Source: CBDANW01 sp965197825
GTDB lineage: Bacteria > Acidobacteriota > Vicinamibacteria > Marinacidobacterales > DATDRI01
NCBI GenBank assembly: GCA_965197825.1
Contig: CBDANW010000003.1
Location: forward strand, 620,001 to 684,000
Reading direction: 5' to 3'
Length of the DNA: 64,000 nucleotides
Shown here: positions 33,929-43,073 of the stretch, in pieces
Layout: every line of letters starts with the position of its first letter
Position numbering within the stretch: position 1 is the stretch's first letter
Program-made: the position numbers and the translations under genes
The notes under the pieces: generated by a model
Seen by the model: only the letters and a program-made list of their open reading frames with translations
Database searches by the model: none
Told to the model about the DNA's origin: nothing

Positions 33929-35365
33929 ATGCAAGAAACTACGAAACAGATGACACGGAGCCCGCGAGGGCTCTACCAGCTCAACGCTGGCACACTCGAC
34001 GCCCGTCTATACAGCAAGGACCTGGCACCCACGAAGATCGCCGAGCGCACCTGGGGCACGTACGACGTCGCGGCACTCTGGGTCGGTTTGTCAGTCAACA
34101 TACCCACTTACATGTTGGCTGCCGCTCTCATCGAGGGGGGGATGAACTGGTGGCAGGCCATTTTCACCATCACCCTTGGCAACTTGATCGTTCTCGTTCC
34201 CATGATCCTCAACGCCCATGCGGGGACGAAGTTCGGGATCCCTTTCCCGGTGCTGGCGCGAGCCTCCTTCGGCGTTCTGGGATCGAACATACCGGCGCTT
34301 CTCCGCTCACTGGTCGCGTGTGGCTGGTTCGGAATCCAGACCTGGATCGGTGGGGCGGCGATCAATGCCACGATACAGGTGATCTGGCCCGCCTGGTCCA
34401 ATTTCGGTGCCGGCCCCGGAATCTGCTTCATGGTTTTCTGGCTCATCAATATATATGTCATCGTCCGTGGTCCGGAAAGCATCCGAAGGCTCGAAGGCTG
34501 GGCCGCTCCCTTTCTCATCGTGGTGGGTCTCGCGCTCTTGTTTTGGGCGATGAGCCAGGCGGGTGGATTGGGACCCATGCTTTCCCGGCCAAGCCAATTC
34601 GAAACCCCCGCGGCGTTCTTTCGATTCTTCGTTCCCTCTCTCACCGCGATGGTAGGGTTCTGGGCGACGCTGGCGCTCAACATTCCGGACCTCACTCGTT
34701 TCGCGCGGGGTCAGAAGGAACAGATGGTGGGGCAGGCGATAGGCTTGCCGCCGACGATGGCGCTCTTTGCTTTCATCGGTGTTGCCGTGACCTCTGCGAC
34801 CGTCATTGTCTTCGGCGAGGCGATCTGGGATCCCGTTCAATTGGTGTCGCGTTTCGGGAACCCGCTGCTGGTCGCGGTGGCGATGGTGGCTCTCGCCGTC
34901 GCCACGCTGTCCACGAACGTAGCCGCCAACGTCGTCGCACCTGCCAACGGCTTCGCCAACCTTTGGCCGGAGAAAATGACCTTCGCGCGCGGCGGGATCC
35001 TGACGGGCGTCATCGGGATCGTGATGATGCCATGGAGGCTTCTCTCCGATTACGGGACGTACATCTTCGGCTGGCTGGTGGGTTACTCAGGGTTTCTGGG
35101 GCCGATCGCTGGAATCTTCATTGTGGACTATTTCCTGATCCGAAAACAGAAACTCTCTTTGTACGATCTCTATCGGAGAGGCGGGCTCTATGAGTACTCC
35201 CATGGTTTCAACTGGAAGGCTGTCACCGCCCTGATCGGACTCCGCTTCCCCGCTCTACGCGTGCTCTACGACTACGCGTGGTTCGTGGGTTTCGGGGTGG
35301 CCGCCATCGTCTACTACTTCTCCATGTCGGCGGTTCCCGAGGTCGATCTATCGGAGGTGCCCTGA
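33929..35365 (+). CDS. NCS1-family nucleobase:cation symporter
   Basis: This is a 478-residue integral membrane protein with about 12 membrane segments. NCS1 hallmarks: an N-terminal LAPTKIAERTWGTYDVAALW, the substrate-site segment ACGWFGIQTWIGGAAI, and LALNIPDLTRFAR. Family members import uracil, allantoin, hydantoins or cytosine with Na+ or H+. The surrounding amidase, aminotransferase, LLM and amidohydrolase genes make a pyrimidine or hydantoin substrate likely. It is divergent from the LLM gene (118-bp gap). ATG 33929 was chosen because the upstream codons read into the shared promoter region. Confidence 0.93.
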   Translation: MQETTKQMTRSPRGLYQLNAGTLDARLYSKDLAPTKIAERTWGTYDVAALWVGLSVNIPTYMLAAALIEGGMNWWQAIFTITLGNLIVLVPMILNAHAGTKFGIPFPVLARASFGVLGSNIPALLRSLVACGWFGIQTWIGGAAINATIQVIWPAWSNFGAGPGICFMVFWLINIYVIVRGPESIRRLEGWAAPFLIVVGLALLFWAMSQAGGLGPMLSRPSQFETPAAFFRFFVPSLTAMVGFWATLALNIPDLTRFARGQKEQMVGQAIGLPPTMALFAFIGVAVTSATVIVFGEAIWDPVQLVSRFGNPLLVAVAMVALAVATLSTNVAANVVAPANGFANLWPEKMTFARGGILTGVIGIVMMPWRLLSDYGTYIFGWLVGYSGFLGPIAGIFIVDYFLIRKQKLSLYDLYRRGGLYEYSHGFNWKAVTALIGLRFPALRVLYDYAWFVGFGVAAIVYYFSMSAVPEVDLSEVP

Positions 35366-35405
35366 CTACCGAGGTGTCGACCGAGGCGACGACCGAGGCG
35401 TCGGA
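35366..35405 (+). repeat. Short tandem repeat between the NCS1 and CoA-transferase genes
   Basis: Three imperfect 14-15 nt units of the form ACCGAGGNGNCG follow one another in the gap just after the transporter stop. Confidence 0.55.
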
Positions 35406-36605
35406 ATGAGCCTCCCGCTCGCGGGCGTCACGGTTCTCGACCTTTCCCGCATTCTCGCCGGACCCTACTGCACCATGCTGCTCGGCGATCTGGGCGCCGA
35501 GGTGTTGAAGGTGGAGCCTCCCAGTGGCGACGACGCTCGTGGCTGGGGGCCACCCTTCGCGGCGGGTGAAAGTGCCTATTTCTTGGCGGTGAACCGAAAC
35601 AAGAGAAGTCTCTGCATCAACCTCAAGCACCCAAGCGGCCGCGACTTGTTGCGGCGACTTACGGAAAAGGCCGATGTCCTGGTGGAGAATTTCAGGCCGG
35701 GAACGCTCGAGCGTTTGGGTTTCGGCTACCAGGAGGTTCGCAAGTCCCGCCCCCAGATCGTCTATTGCTCCATTTCTGGCTACGGGCACAACGGACCGCT
35801 CAAAGAAAAGCCCGGCTACGACGCCGTGATCCAGGGCGAGGCAGGGTGGATGAGCCTCACCGGTGAGTCGGAAGGTCCGCCACTCAAGGTCGGAGCCTCG
35901 CTCGCCGATATCTTCACCGGCATGATGGCGGCACAGGGCGTGCTCGCCGCTCTCTACGAAAGAAACCGCACCGGAAACGGCCGCAAGGTGGACGTCGCGT
36001 TGTTCGACAGCGTGCTGGCGACGCTTTGCTATCAGGCGCAGGGCTATCTCCTCACCAACGCCGTGCCGGGGCGCATGGGGAATCGCCATCCCTCGCTTGC
36101 TCCGTACGAGACCTTCGAAACCGAGGACGGCTACCTTATCGTGGGGGTGGGCAACGACGCGCTCTGGCGTACCTTTTGCCAGGCGGTCAAACGGCCGGAT
36201 CTCCCTGACCTAGACGACCCGCGCTTTTCCACCAACGCGCTTCGTGTCGAGAACTACACCGAGCTCAAAGCCGCTCTAGTTCCTCTTTTTCGGAGTGCGA
36301 CGACGCAATATTGGGTGGGTGCGCTCGATGCGGCGGGGATCCCGGTGGGTCGGGTGCGCTCGGTCGCGGAAGCCCTCGAGAATCCTCAGGTGAAGGCTCG
36401 CAATATGATGATCGAGGTCGAGCATCCGACCGTCGGCCGAATGAAGATGACCGGCAACCCAATCAAGATGTCCGACCTCAAGGAAGGCTCAGCGCTTCCG
36501 CCGCCCCTCCTAGGACAGCACACCGACGAAGTGTTGTCCGAGAAGCTGAACCTGACGGCTGAGCAGATCGTTGCCTTGCGCCGAGAGGGCGCCCTGGGCT
36601 CGTGA
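35406..36605 (+). CDS. CaiB/BaiF-family CoA-transferase
   Basis: This is a 399-residue family III CoA-transferase. N-terminal LAGVTVLDLSRILAGPYCTM is diagnostic. VNRNKRSLCINLK binds CoA, and the catalytic Asp lies in PGYDAVIQGEAG. It moves CoA between acyl-CoA and a free acid through a mixed-anhydride intermediate. The substrate is unknown. It is downstream of the transporter and overlaps the amidohydrolase start by 4 bp, so it is probably part of the same catabolic operon. It is intact. Confidence 0.93.
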   Translation: MSLPLAGVTVLDLSRILAGPYCTMLLGDLGAEVLKVEPPSGDDARGWGPPFAAGESAYFLAVNRNKRSLCINLKHPSGRDLLRRLTEKADVLVENFRPGTLERLGFGYQEVRKSRPQIVYCSISGYGHNGPLKEKPGYDAVIQGEAGWMSLTGESEGPPLKVGASLADIFTGMMAAQGVLAALYERNRTGNGRKVDVALFDSVLATLCYQAQGYLLTNAVPGRMGNRHPSLAPYETFETEDGYLIVGVGNDALWRTFCQAVKRPDLPDLDDPRFSTNALRVENYTELKAALVPLFRSATTQYWVGALDAAGIPVGRVRSVAEALENPQVKARNMMIEVEHPTVGRMKMTGNPIKMSDLKEGSALPPPLLGQHTDEVLSEKLNLTAEQIVALRREGALGS

Positions 36606-37927
36606 TCCTCAACAACGCCACCCTCGTTACTTTTTGGGCGTCCAAACCTTTCCTCGAAGGTGCGCTGATCGCACTTGAAGGGAGAACTATTGTCGATTTC
36701 GGAACCGCCGGGAAGCTGATCGATCGTTACGATGCCCCCCAAACACTGGACGTCGGCGGCCGGATCGTCATGCCGGGGCTCGTCAACGCTCACACTCATC
36801 TGCGGCGCACGCTGGCTCAGGGAATGCCGATCAAGGGGGAGCCACCGCGGAGCTTCGAAGACATACAAGAGAGTTTGTGGTGGAAATTCGATCGGGTGCT
36901 GAGCAAGGAGGACGTCTACCTGGCTGCGAAGGTGGGATTGCTGGACTCGGTGCGAGCGGGGGTGACCACCGTGATCGATCATCATTCGAGTCCCGCCACG
37001 ATCCCGGGGAGTCTCGACGTCGTCGAACAAGCTTTCGCCGAAGTGGGGGTACGCGGATCCCTTGCCTATGCGACGACGGATCGCTACGGAGAAAGGGCCA
37101 GCCGAGCCAGCATCGAGGAGAACCGCCGATTCCTCGAGCGCCGCAAGTCCGAGGGCTCGGAGATGATGACCGGTCTCTTCGGTTTGGAATCGTCGTCGAG
37201 CGTTTCCGAGAAGACGCTCGACCGGGCCGTCGGAGTCGCGAATGAATTCGATGGTAACTTCCACGTTCACGTTTCGGAAGACGTTGTCGATCTGGAGAAG
37301 TCGCGGCTGGAGTATGGGGCAACGCCGGTACAGCGATTGACTGCCAAAGGTGTCCTGCGAGAGGGGAGCTTGGCCGTGCACTGTGTTCGTCTCGATGGGG
37401 AAGACTATCGCCATCTCAAGCAGAGCAAGGCGCGGGTGGTGCTCAACCCTCAGTCGAACGCGGACGGCGGAGTGGGTGCGGCGGACGTGTCGCGCTTCCG
37501 CAGTGCGGGAATTCCCATGGCGCTGGGCACCGATGGCTTCACGGCCGGTGTACTGGAGGAGTTTCGCGCCGCGGCGCTTTTGCAGCGTGTCTCGGGACGT
37601 CATGCTTCGGGAGCGAGGAGGGAAGCATTTCAAGCGGCTTTCGTGGGAAATAGTTTACTGGCAACGAAGCTCTTCGGTTCGACGGTGGGGAAGATCAAGC
37701 CGGGCGCGTGGGCGGATCTCCTGGTATTGGACTACCGGCCGGCCACGCCGCTCGGGATCGAGAACCTGGAGGATCACGTCTTTTTCGGCCTGAGCAGCGC
37801 GCCGGCATATGCCGCGGTCATCAACGGAAGACTCGTCTTCCAACAGGGAGTTTTTCCTGGCGTGGACGAGTCGCGGCTTCGTGCCCGCGCGCAAGAAGCA
37901 GCGGCAAGGTTGTGGAAGCGTTTGTAA
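36602..37927 (+). CDS. ssnA: SsnA-like amidohydrolase (metal-dependent aminohydrolase)
   Basis: This is a 441-residue amidohydrolase from GTG 36602, overlapping the previous stop. Metal and catalytic residues: GLVNAHTHLRR, VIDHHSS, HVHVSED, LAVHCVRL and MALGTDGF. Its length and N-terminal MILNNATLVTF agree with SsnA, an aminohydrolase encoded near selenium/molybdenum purine hydroxylase genes in enterobacteria. A YqeC remnant and XdhC downstream strengthen that reading. Guanine or cytosine deaminase-like enzymes are the alternative. It is intact. Confidence 0.85.
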   Translation: MILNNATLVTFWASKPFLEGALIALEGRTIVDFGTAGKLIDRYDAPQTLDVGGRIVMPGLVNAHTHLRRTLAQGMPIKGEPPRSFEDIQESLWWKFDRVLSKEDVYLAAKVGLLDSVRAGVTTVIDHHSSPATIPGSLDVVEQAFAEVGVRGSLAYATTDRYGERASRASIEENRRFLERRKSEGSEMMTGLFGLESSSSVSEKTLDRAVGVANEFDGNFHVHVSEDVVDLEKSRLEYGATPVQRLTAKGVLREGSLAVHCVRLDGEDYRHLKQSKARVVLNPQSNADGGVGAADVSRFRSAGIPMALGTDGFTAGVLEEFRAAALLQRVSGRHASGARREAFQAAFVGNSLLATKLFGSTVGKIKPGAWADLLVLDYRPATPLGIENLEDHVFFGLSSAPAYAAVINGRLVFQQGVFPGVDESRLRARAQEAAARLWKRL

Positions 37928-37940
37928 GTGGTGTTGAGGA

Positions 37941-38468
37941 TCAGAGCCGCGTGACGGTCACCACGATCTGTGCGGTCCAGCCGTCCGGATCGTTCCGGTT
38001 GCCTGGTCCGTCGTGCGGCCAGTCCCGTCCCGTTCCATGTCGCCCGTCGATCGACCAACGATCTCCGTCCGCGTCGTTGAGGTATCGCTCCAGGTTGTTC
38101 TGGGTCTCGCCGAACGCGCTCATGTAATCGGCGCTGGAGAAGTCCTCCCGCAGACGGTTGATGGCAGCTTGTAGCTCGTTGCGGGCGCCTTCATTGTTCA
38201 AGTTCGTGGAGCCGAGCACGGTGCCGAGGTCGTCGACACCGAGCAAGATTTGACCGATTCGTGCGTCGTTCGTCGTCCCGCGCGACCACAGCGCGTCAGC
38301 GTCCGAGTTTCGGTAGACGGTAATGAGAGTGGCTATCTCGAACTGCGAGGTGGTCGGGGGCGGCGTGGTCGGCGGTGGAGTCGGCGTCGGGGTCGTGGGG
38401 CCACCACTGCTGCCGCATGCGGACAGAACCCCAATCAGCAAAGCGGTAGGCGTAAGTTTCCGTATCAT
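37941..38468 (-). CDS. Hypothetical lipoprotein
   Basis: This is a 175-residue protein with a lipoprotein signal peptide (LIGVLSAC lipobox), a Pro/Thr linker (PTTPTPTPPPTTPPPTT), then a globular part with no family I recognise (ALWSRGTTNDARIG, DADGDRWSIDGRHGTGRDW). It is probably anchored in the outer membrane facing the periplasm. It converges on the amidohydrolase gene with a 13-bp gap and has its own upstream region of 120 bp. Confidence 0.75.
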   Translation of the reverse strand: MIRKLTPTALLIGVLSACGSSGGPTTPTPTPPPTTPPPTTSQFEIATLITVYRNSDADALWSRGTTNDARIGQILLGVDDLGTVLGSTNLNNEGARNELQAAINRLREDFSSADYMSAFGETQNNLERYLNDADGDRWSIDGRHGTGRDWPHDGPGNRNDPDGWTAQIVVTVTRL

Positions 38469-38591
38469 TGCAAACGTTGCAGGTTAACAAGGAGGCCGGT
38501 TTCTGTCAACGGTTTTGGGCGATGTAACCGTTACATGGGTTGATTTGCGAGGGCCGCACGCTGTGGTCAGAATGGAGGAGTACGTAGGTGG

Positions 38592-39353
38592 TCAGCGCTC
38601 GCGCACCAGGGGAACGAAGCGAACGGGGATTAAACTGCGGGAGACAGTCGTTCCATCCTGCGCCTTTTTCACCAGCATCAGCGTCTGGACTCGATAGCGT
38701 TCTCCGACGGGAATGACGAGTACGCCTCCTGGCTTGAGCTGCTCTACCAGAGGTGGCGGGATTTGCTCGGCCGCTGCGGTGACGAGGATGGCATCGAAAG
38801 GCGCGTGCTCTTTCCAACCTTGGTAGCCGTCCCCAATCCGCGACTCCACATTCGAGTATCCGAGCTCTTCGAAGCGCTTTCTTGCTTGCTCACCCAACGG
38901 CGCGAGTATCTCCACCGTATAGACGGACCGAACAATTTCAGCGAGCACGGCCCCTTGATACCCGGAACCCGTTCCGACCTCGAGCACGACGTCTCCCGGA
39001 TCGGGATCCGCGAGTTGGGTCATGAGGGCCACGATATAGGGTTGAGATATGGTCTGGTCGAGCCCGATGGGAAGGGGATGATCTCCGTAGGCTTCGTCCC
39101 GGTACTCCGGAGGTACAAACAGATGACGGGGGACCGTTCTCATTGCTCGCAGTACGTCGGGGGCATCGATTCCCCGCGCCTCGATCTGCCGCGTTACCAT
39201 GGCTTCCCGCTGCGACCGAAACCGCTCCTCGTCCGATTGTTGGGCGGGAGGCGAAGCAAGTGCGGCGCCGGTGAGTCCGGCGACGCCTGTGAGGATTGTC
39301 CACGCGAGTCCGGCGTTTCGGAGAGTTCGGAAAGGCAATGCCAGCTTGCGCAT
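38592..39353 (-). CDS. pcm: Exported protein-L-isoaspartate O-methyltransferase
   Basis: This is a 253-residue protein from ATG 39353, with a signal peptide ending near GAALA. The PCMT core is complete: RHLFVPPEYRDEAYGDHPLPIG, the SAM loop VLEVGTGSGYQGAVLA, VTAAAEQIPPPLVEQL and GGVLVIPVG. It repairs isoaspartyl residues in proteins; the signal peptide places it in the periplasm, where SAM supply is unexplained but such exported forms are common in this clade. It is divergent from the cysteine-synthase-like gene. Confidence 0.9.
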   Translation of the reverse strand: MRKLALPFRTLRNAGLAWTILTGVAGLTGAALASPPAQQSDEERFRSQREAMVTRQIEARGIDAPDVLRAMRTVPRHLFVPPEYRDEAYGDHPLPIGLDQTISQPYIVALMTQLADPDPGDVVLEVGTGSGYQGAVLAEIVRSVYTVEILAPLGEQARKRFEELGYSNVESRIGDGYQGWKEHAPFDAILVTAAAEQIPPPLVEQLKPGGVLVIPVGERYRVQTLMLVKKAQDGTTVSRSLIPVRFVPLVRER

Positions 39354-39445
39354 GATCAAGCGGCTGCTATAATACATCCCTCTCCTCTCCTTGGCTTGGG
39401 CAGAGGCTTCTCCACTTTTTCGCATTCTTCACAGGGAGGATCCAA

Positions 39446-40496
39446 TTGAGCACAGTCAACTGGGAGCACGACCGTCGGGCCCAAAACAGCATTCTCGACG
39501 TCATCGGAAGAACTCCCACCGTTCGTCTGCAGAGAGTAGCCGTTGACAGCTCGGCGGAGATTTTCGTCAAGCTAGAATACTACAGCCCATCCGGAAGTCT
39601 AAAGGACCGCATCTACCTCGCGATGATCGGCGAAGCGGAAAAACGCGGCGACCTCAAGCCGGGGATGACCATTCTCGAGTGCTCGACGGGCAACGCGGGC
39701 ATCGCTTGTGCCTTCGTCGCCTTGGTGAAAGGATACCGCTGCATCATCGTCATGCCGGAGGGCATGAGCGAAGAACGAAAGAAAATGGATCGTGCCTATG
39801 GTGCGGAGCTCGTCTTCACTCCCGGAGGCGAGAGCGATGTGGACCTGGCCCCTCGATAAGTTGCGAGAGATCCGAGAGGGCGATCCAGAAGAGTATTGGG
39901 TCCCAGCGCAGTTCGACAATCCGGACAATGTCGAGGTGCACTACCGCTCGACCGGTCCGGAGCTATGGGAGCAGTTGGACGGAAAGGTCGACGCCTACGT
40001 TGCCACTCAGGGTACGGGGGGAGCGCTGACCGGTATCGGTCGATACTTCAGGGAGCGGAATCCGGCGGTGGAGTTGTTCGCGGTGGAGCCGGCCGAGTGT
40101 CCGCTGCTTTCGCGACGGAAGTGGGGCTCGCATCGGATCGAAGGGATTGGAGATGGTTTCGTTCCCAAAGTGCTCGAGCTTTCCCAGCTGACCGGCGTGG
40201 TCACGACGACCAGCGACGAGGCGTTGGCCATGGCGTGTCGTCTAGCCAAAGAGGAAGGAATTTTCTGCGGCATCTCGTCCGGCTCGAACGTCGCGGCGGC
40301 CCTCAAGCTGGCCAGGGAGCGGCCCAATCTGAAGCGCATTGCTACCGTGATCAACGACAGTGGACAGCGCTACTTTACGACGGAGCTCTGCGGTGAAGTC
40401 AAGGAGGTCGACATCCCGGAGAGGGATCACCCGATGGATCCGCATACGATTCGCGAGCTCGACCAATATCAGAAAAACTGGGTCCTGATCGATTGA
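39446..40496 (+). pseudogene. Cysteine synthase / cystathionine beta-synthase family, one frameshift
   Basis: TTG 39446 follows an AGGGAGGATC ribosome site. The N-terminal half shows the PLP Lys in SPSGSLKDRI and the substrate loop ECSTGNAGIACA. After SDVDLA an extra C at about 39856 ends the frame. The remainder (LDKLREIREGDPEEYW, the PLP phosphate loop TQGTGGALTGIG and FCGISSGSNVAAAL) is open in the next frame to 40496. Corrected length is about 349 residues. It lies 19 bp before threonine synthase and looks operonic. The homopolymer GCCCC at the break makes an assembly error plausible. Confidence 0.86.
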
Positions 40497-40515
40497 GCGG
40501 TCTCGAACGACGGCG

Positions 40516-41820
40516 GTGGCGCAACGCATGACGAAGGATCGCCACAACCGAGCCTTCGGGGAGTTCGCGCGTCGGTGCGTGCGTTGCGACAAGAGTTTCA
40601 GCCCGGAAGCGCCGGAATGGATGTGCTCGGCCTGCGGCGCGAACCTGGACGTGCTCTATGACTACGACGAGGTACGCCGGTCGTGGAGCCGAGAGTCGCT
40701 CGCTGCGAATGCCACGAGGAACATGTGGCGCTACGAAACGCTTCTTCCTCTAGGGCAGAAAGACCCGGTGCCCACGCTCCAGAGTGGCTGGACACCTTTT
40801 TCCCTCGCCCCACGGTTAGGCTCGGAGCTGGGCCTTACCGAGATCTGCCTGAAGGACGACGGTCGTAACCCCACCGGCTCTCTCAAGGACCGTGCCAGCG
40901 CGATGGCGGTCGCACACGCGATCTCGTTGGGGCAGGGGGTGCTCGCTTGCGCTTCCACCGGTAACGCGGCATCGGCGCTAGCGGGTATGTGCGCAAACGT
41001 CGGGCTGACCAGCGTCATTTTCGTTTCCGAAAAGACGCCGTCCGGCAAGCTGGCTCAGATTGTTGCCTTTGGCGCTTACCTCATCCGAGTGGAGGGCGAC
41101 TACGACCAGGCGTTCGATCTCGCTATGTCCGCTTGTTCTCGATTCGGATGGTACAACCGCAACACCGGCATCAATCCCTATCTAAGCGAGGGGAAGAAGA
41201 CGGTTGCCTTCGAAATCGCGGAACAGTTGGAGTGGGAGGCACCCGATTGGGTCTTCGTCCCGGTCGGCGACGGGAATATCATTGCCAGTGTCGGTAAGGG
41301 GTTCGAGGAGCTGCTTCACATTGGTTTCATCGAAAAGCTACCGCGCCTGGTGGCGGTACAGTCCGAAGGGTCGAGCGCGATCGTGGATGCCTTGTTAGGC
41401 GACGGCGTCGTGCGTCCCGTCGAGGTCAACACGTTGGCAGACAGCATTGCCGTCGGACACCCGCGTGATCCCGATCGGGCGATGCGAGCGGTTCGTCAAT
41501 CCAGCGGTTTGGGCGTGAAGGTTCGGGATTCGGAGATTCTGGACGCTCAGAGTCTGCTCGCGAAAAAAGAGGGGGTCTTCGTAGAGCCCTCCGCAGCGGC
41601 CTCCCTGGCGGGTCTGGTGCGCCTCGCGGCGTCGGGAGACATCCGCCCCAATGACCGAGTGGTTCTTCTCCTCACGGGCAACGGTTTGAAGGATACGGCT
41701 TCGGTACTGGATCGCGCGCGGCTTCCGGAGCCGATTCCGGCATCCATGGAATCCGTGGAACGCCGCCTGGCGGAGGATCCGCTGGGTGTCGGAGGCGGAT
41801 CACAAAAGGGCGGGGCCTGA
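40516..41820 (+). CDS. thrC: Threonine synthase-like PLP enzyme with zinc ribbon
   Basis: This is a 434-residue protein from GTG 40516 (an ATG at 40528 is possible). An N-terminal zinc ribbon (RCVRCDKSF ... WMCSACGANL) precedes a fold-type II PLP domain: the Schiff-base Lys in NPTGSLKDRA, CASTGNAASALA, and a variant phosphate loop PVGDGNIIASVG. It matches short-type threonine synthases. Its neighbours (cysteine-synthase-like gene, YqeC, XdhC, SsnA) are not threonine biosynthetic genes, so a related beta-replacement or elimination reaction is possible. Its TGA overlaps the YqeC ATG. Confidence 0.82.
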   Translation: MAQRMTKDRHNRAFGEFARRCVRCDKSFSPEAPEWMCSACGANLDVLYDYDEVRRSWSRESLAANATRNMWRYETLLPLGQKDPVPTLQSGWTPFSLAPRLGSELGLTEICLKDDGRNPTGSLKDRASAMAVAHAISLGQGVLACASTGNAASALAGMCANVGLTSVIFVSEKTPSGKLAQIVAFGAYLIRVEGDYDQAFDLAMSACSRFGWYNRNTGINPYLSEGKKTVAFEIAEQLEWEAPDWVFVPVGDGNIIASVGKGFEELLHIGFIEKLPRLVAVQSEGSSAIVDALLGDGVVRPVEVNTLADSIAVGHPRDPDRAMRAVRQSSGLGVKVRDSEILDAQSLLAKKEGVFVEPSAAASLAGLVRLAASGDIRPNDRVVLLLTGNGLKDTASVLDRARLPEPIPASMESVERRLAEDPLGVGGGSQKGGA

Positions 41821-42092
41821 TGTCGGCGGTCATCGAGTCCCACTTCGGTTTGGCGGAAGCGCTAAGCGTGGGTTCCGGCGACGTGATCAGCCTGGTCGGC
41901 GCGGGAGGGAAGACGACGATCCTCTACGGTTCGGCCACCGAGCTGAGACGGCGCGGCGTGACGGTGGTCGCCACCACCACCGAGGATTTGCTTCTCGAGG
42001 CAATGACAGACAAGAAACGACGAAATGAAAACTCGTGCACTAAGTTCATTGGGACCCCCTTAGCTTCCCCGATATTTGGACGACTCACATAA
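41820..42092 (+). pseudogene. YqeC-like molybdenum-hydroxylase accessory protein, truncated
   Basis: ATG 41820 overlaps the previous stop (TGATG). About 62 residues match the N-terminus of YqeC proteins: the P-loop ISLVGAGGKTTILYG and GVTVVATTTEDLL. The similarity stops near 42015 and the frame ends at 42092 in unrelated sequence; intact YqeC has more than 200 residues. It is broken by the block of DNA carrying the DUF3450-ExbB-TPR genes. XdhC, its usual partner in maturation of molybdenum hydroxylases, lies at the other end of that block. Confidence 0.8.
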
Positions 42093-42299
42093 GACGTGCG
42101 TGATTATCGTCCCCTGGCGAGGAACTTACAAGTATATTCAAACAAGACAGATCCAGGCATCTGGATCCAGGCATCTCCAGGCCCTTCGCGGCTTTTGCGG
42201 CATCTCTCTTGATTCTTCGGCAGAAGCAAACTACCATCCGTCTCGGTTAGCATCTGGTGCTAGACGCGAGAGTAAGGTTCAGATTGAGGAGCAGGCGCA
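42016..42299. other. AT-richer spacer at the left junction of the inserted TonB-accessory block
   Basis: About 280 bp without a gene, visibly lower in G+C than both sides. It contains a direct repeat ATCCAGGCATCTGG / ATCCAGGCATCTCC near 42154-42180. No promoter or terminator could be assigned. Confidence 0.45.
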
Positions 42300-43073
42300 T
42301 TGGGAAGCAATCACATCGTAGGATCCGCGGTCCTGGCCATCGAGCTTCTGGTTGGGGCCGGTCTGGTCATGGCCCAGGAAGTGGAGGACGCGCTCGCCGA
42401 AGCGGCGACCAGGGATGAGGCGGCACGCAGATCCCAGGCCCGGGTCGACGAGGTCGCCGACGAAACTCGGGACCTGGTCCGCCAGTACAGCGCGATCACC
42501 AAAGAGATCGATGGGCTCCACGTCTACGACACCCTGCTGCAGAGGTAGATCGACAATCAGACTCAGGAGATCGCGGATCTCCAACATTCGATAGACCAGG
42601 TCAGCGTTATCGAACGCCAGGTCGTTCCGCTGATGGCGCAGATGGTCGAGAGCCTCGATCAGTTCGTGGAACTGGACTTACCGTTTCTTCTTCCGGAACG
42701 CAGGAGCCGAGTCGCGTTCCTGGAAACCCTGTTGGAACGATCCGATGTGACGGTGGCCGAGAAGTTCAGACGCGTGCTCGAGGCATACGAAATCGAGAAC
42801 GACTACGGGCGAACCATCGAGGCCTACAAAGACTCGCTGGAGTTCGAGGGCGCCTCCCGAGAAGTCGATATCCTGAGGATCGGCCGCATCGCCCTGCTCT
42901 ATCAGACCGTCGATGCCGGAGCCTATGGCATGTGGGATCGCCAGAAGAAGGAGTGGACGCCCTTGCCGGCCGCGTACCGGAATCAGATCCGCGAAGGAAT
43001 CAGGGTCGCGCGCAGGCAGATCGCACCGAATCTCCTCTTGCTGCCGGTTGCAGCACCGGAGAACGCGCAATGA
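42300..43073 (+). pseudogene. DUF3450 family protein with an in-frame TAG
   Basis: The start at TTG 42300 gives a signal peptide (AIELLVGAGLVMAQ) and a coiled coil. TAG at 42546 interrupts DTLLQR|IDNQTQEI where Gln (CAG) is expected. The same frame then continues to 43073, through LDQFVELDLPFLLPERR and the family ending DAGAYGMWDRQKKEWTPL. DUF3450 proteins are periplasmic and encoded first in operons with ExbB, ExbD, TonB and a TPR protein. Its stop overlaps the ExbB start (ATGA). A single C-to-T change explains the defect. Confidence 0.86.
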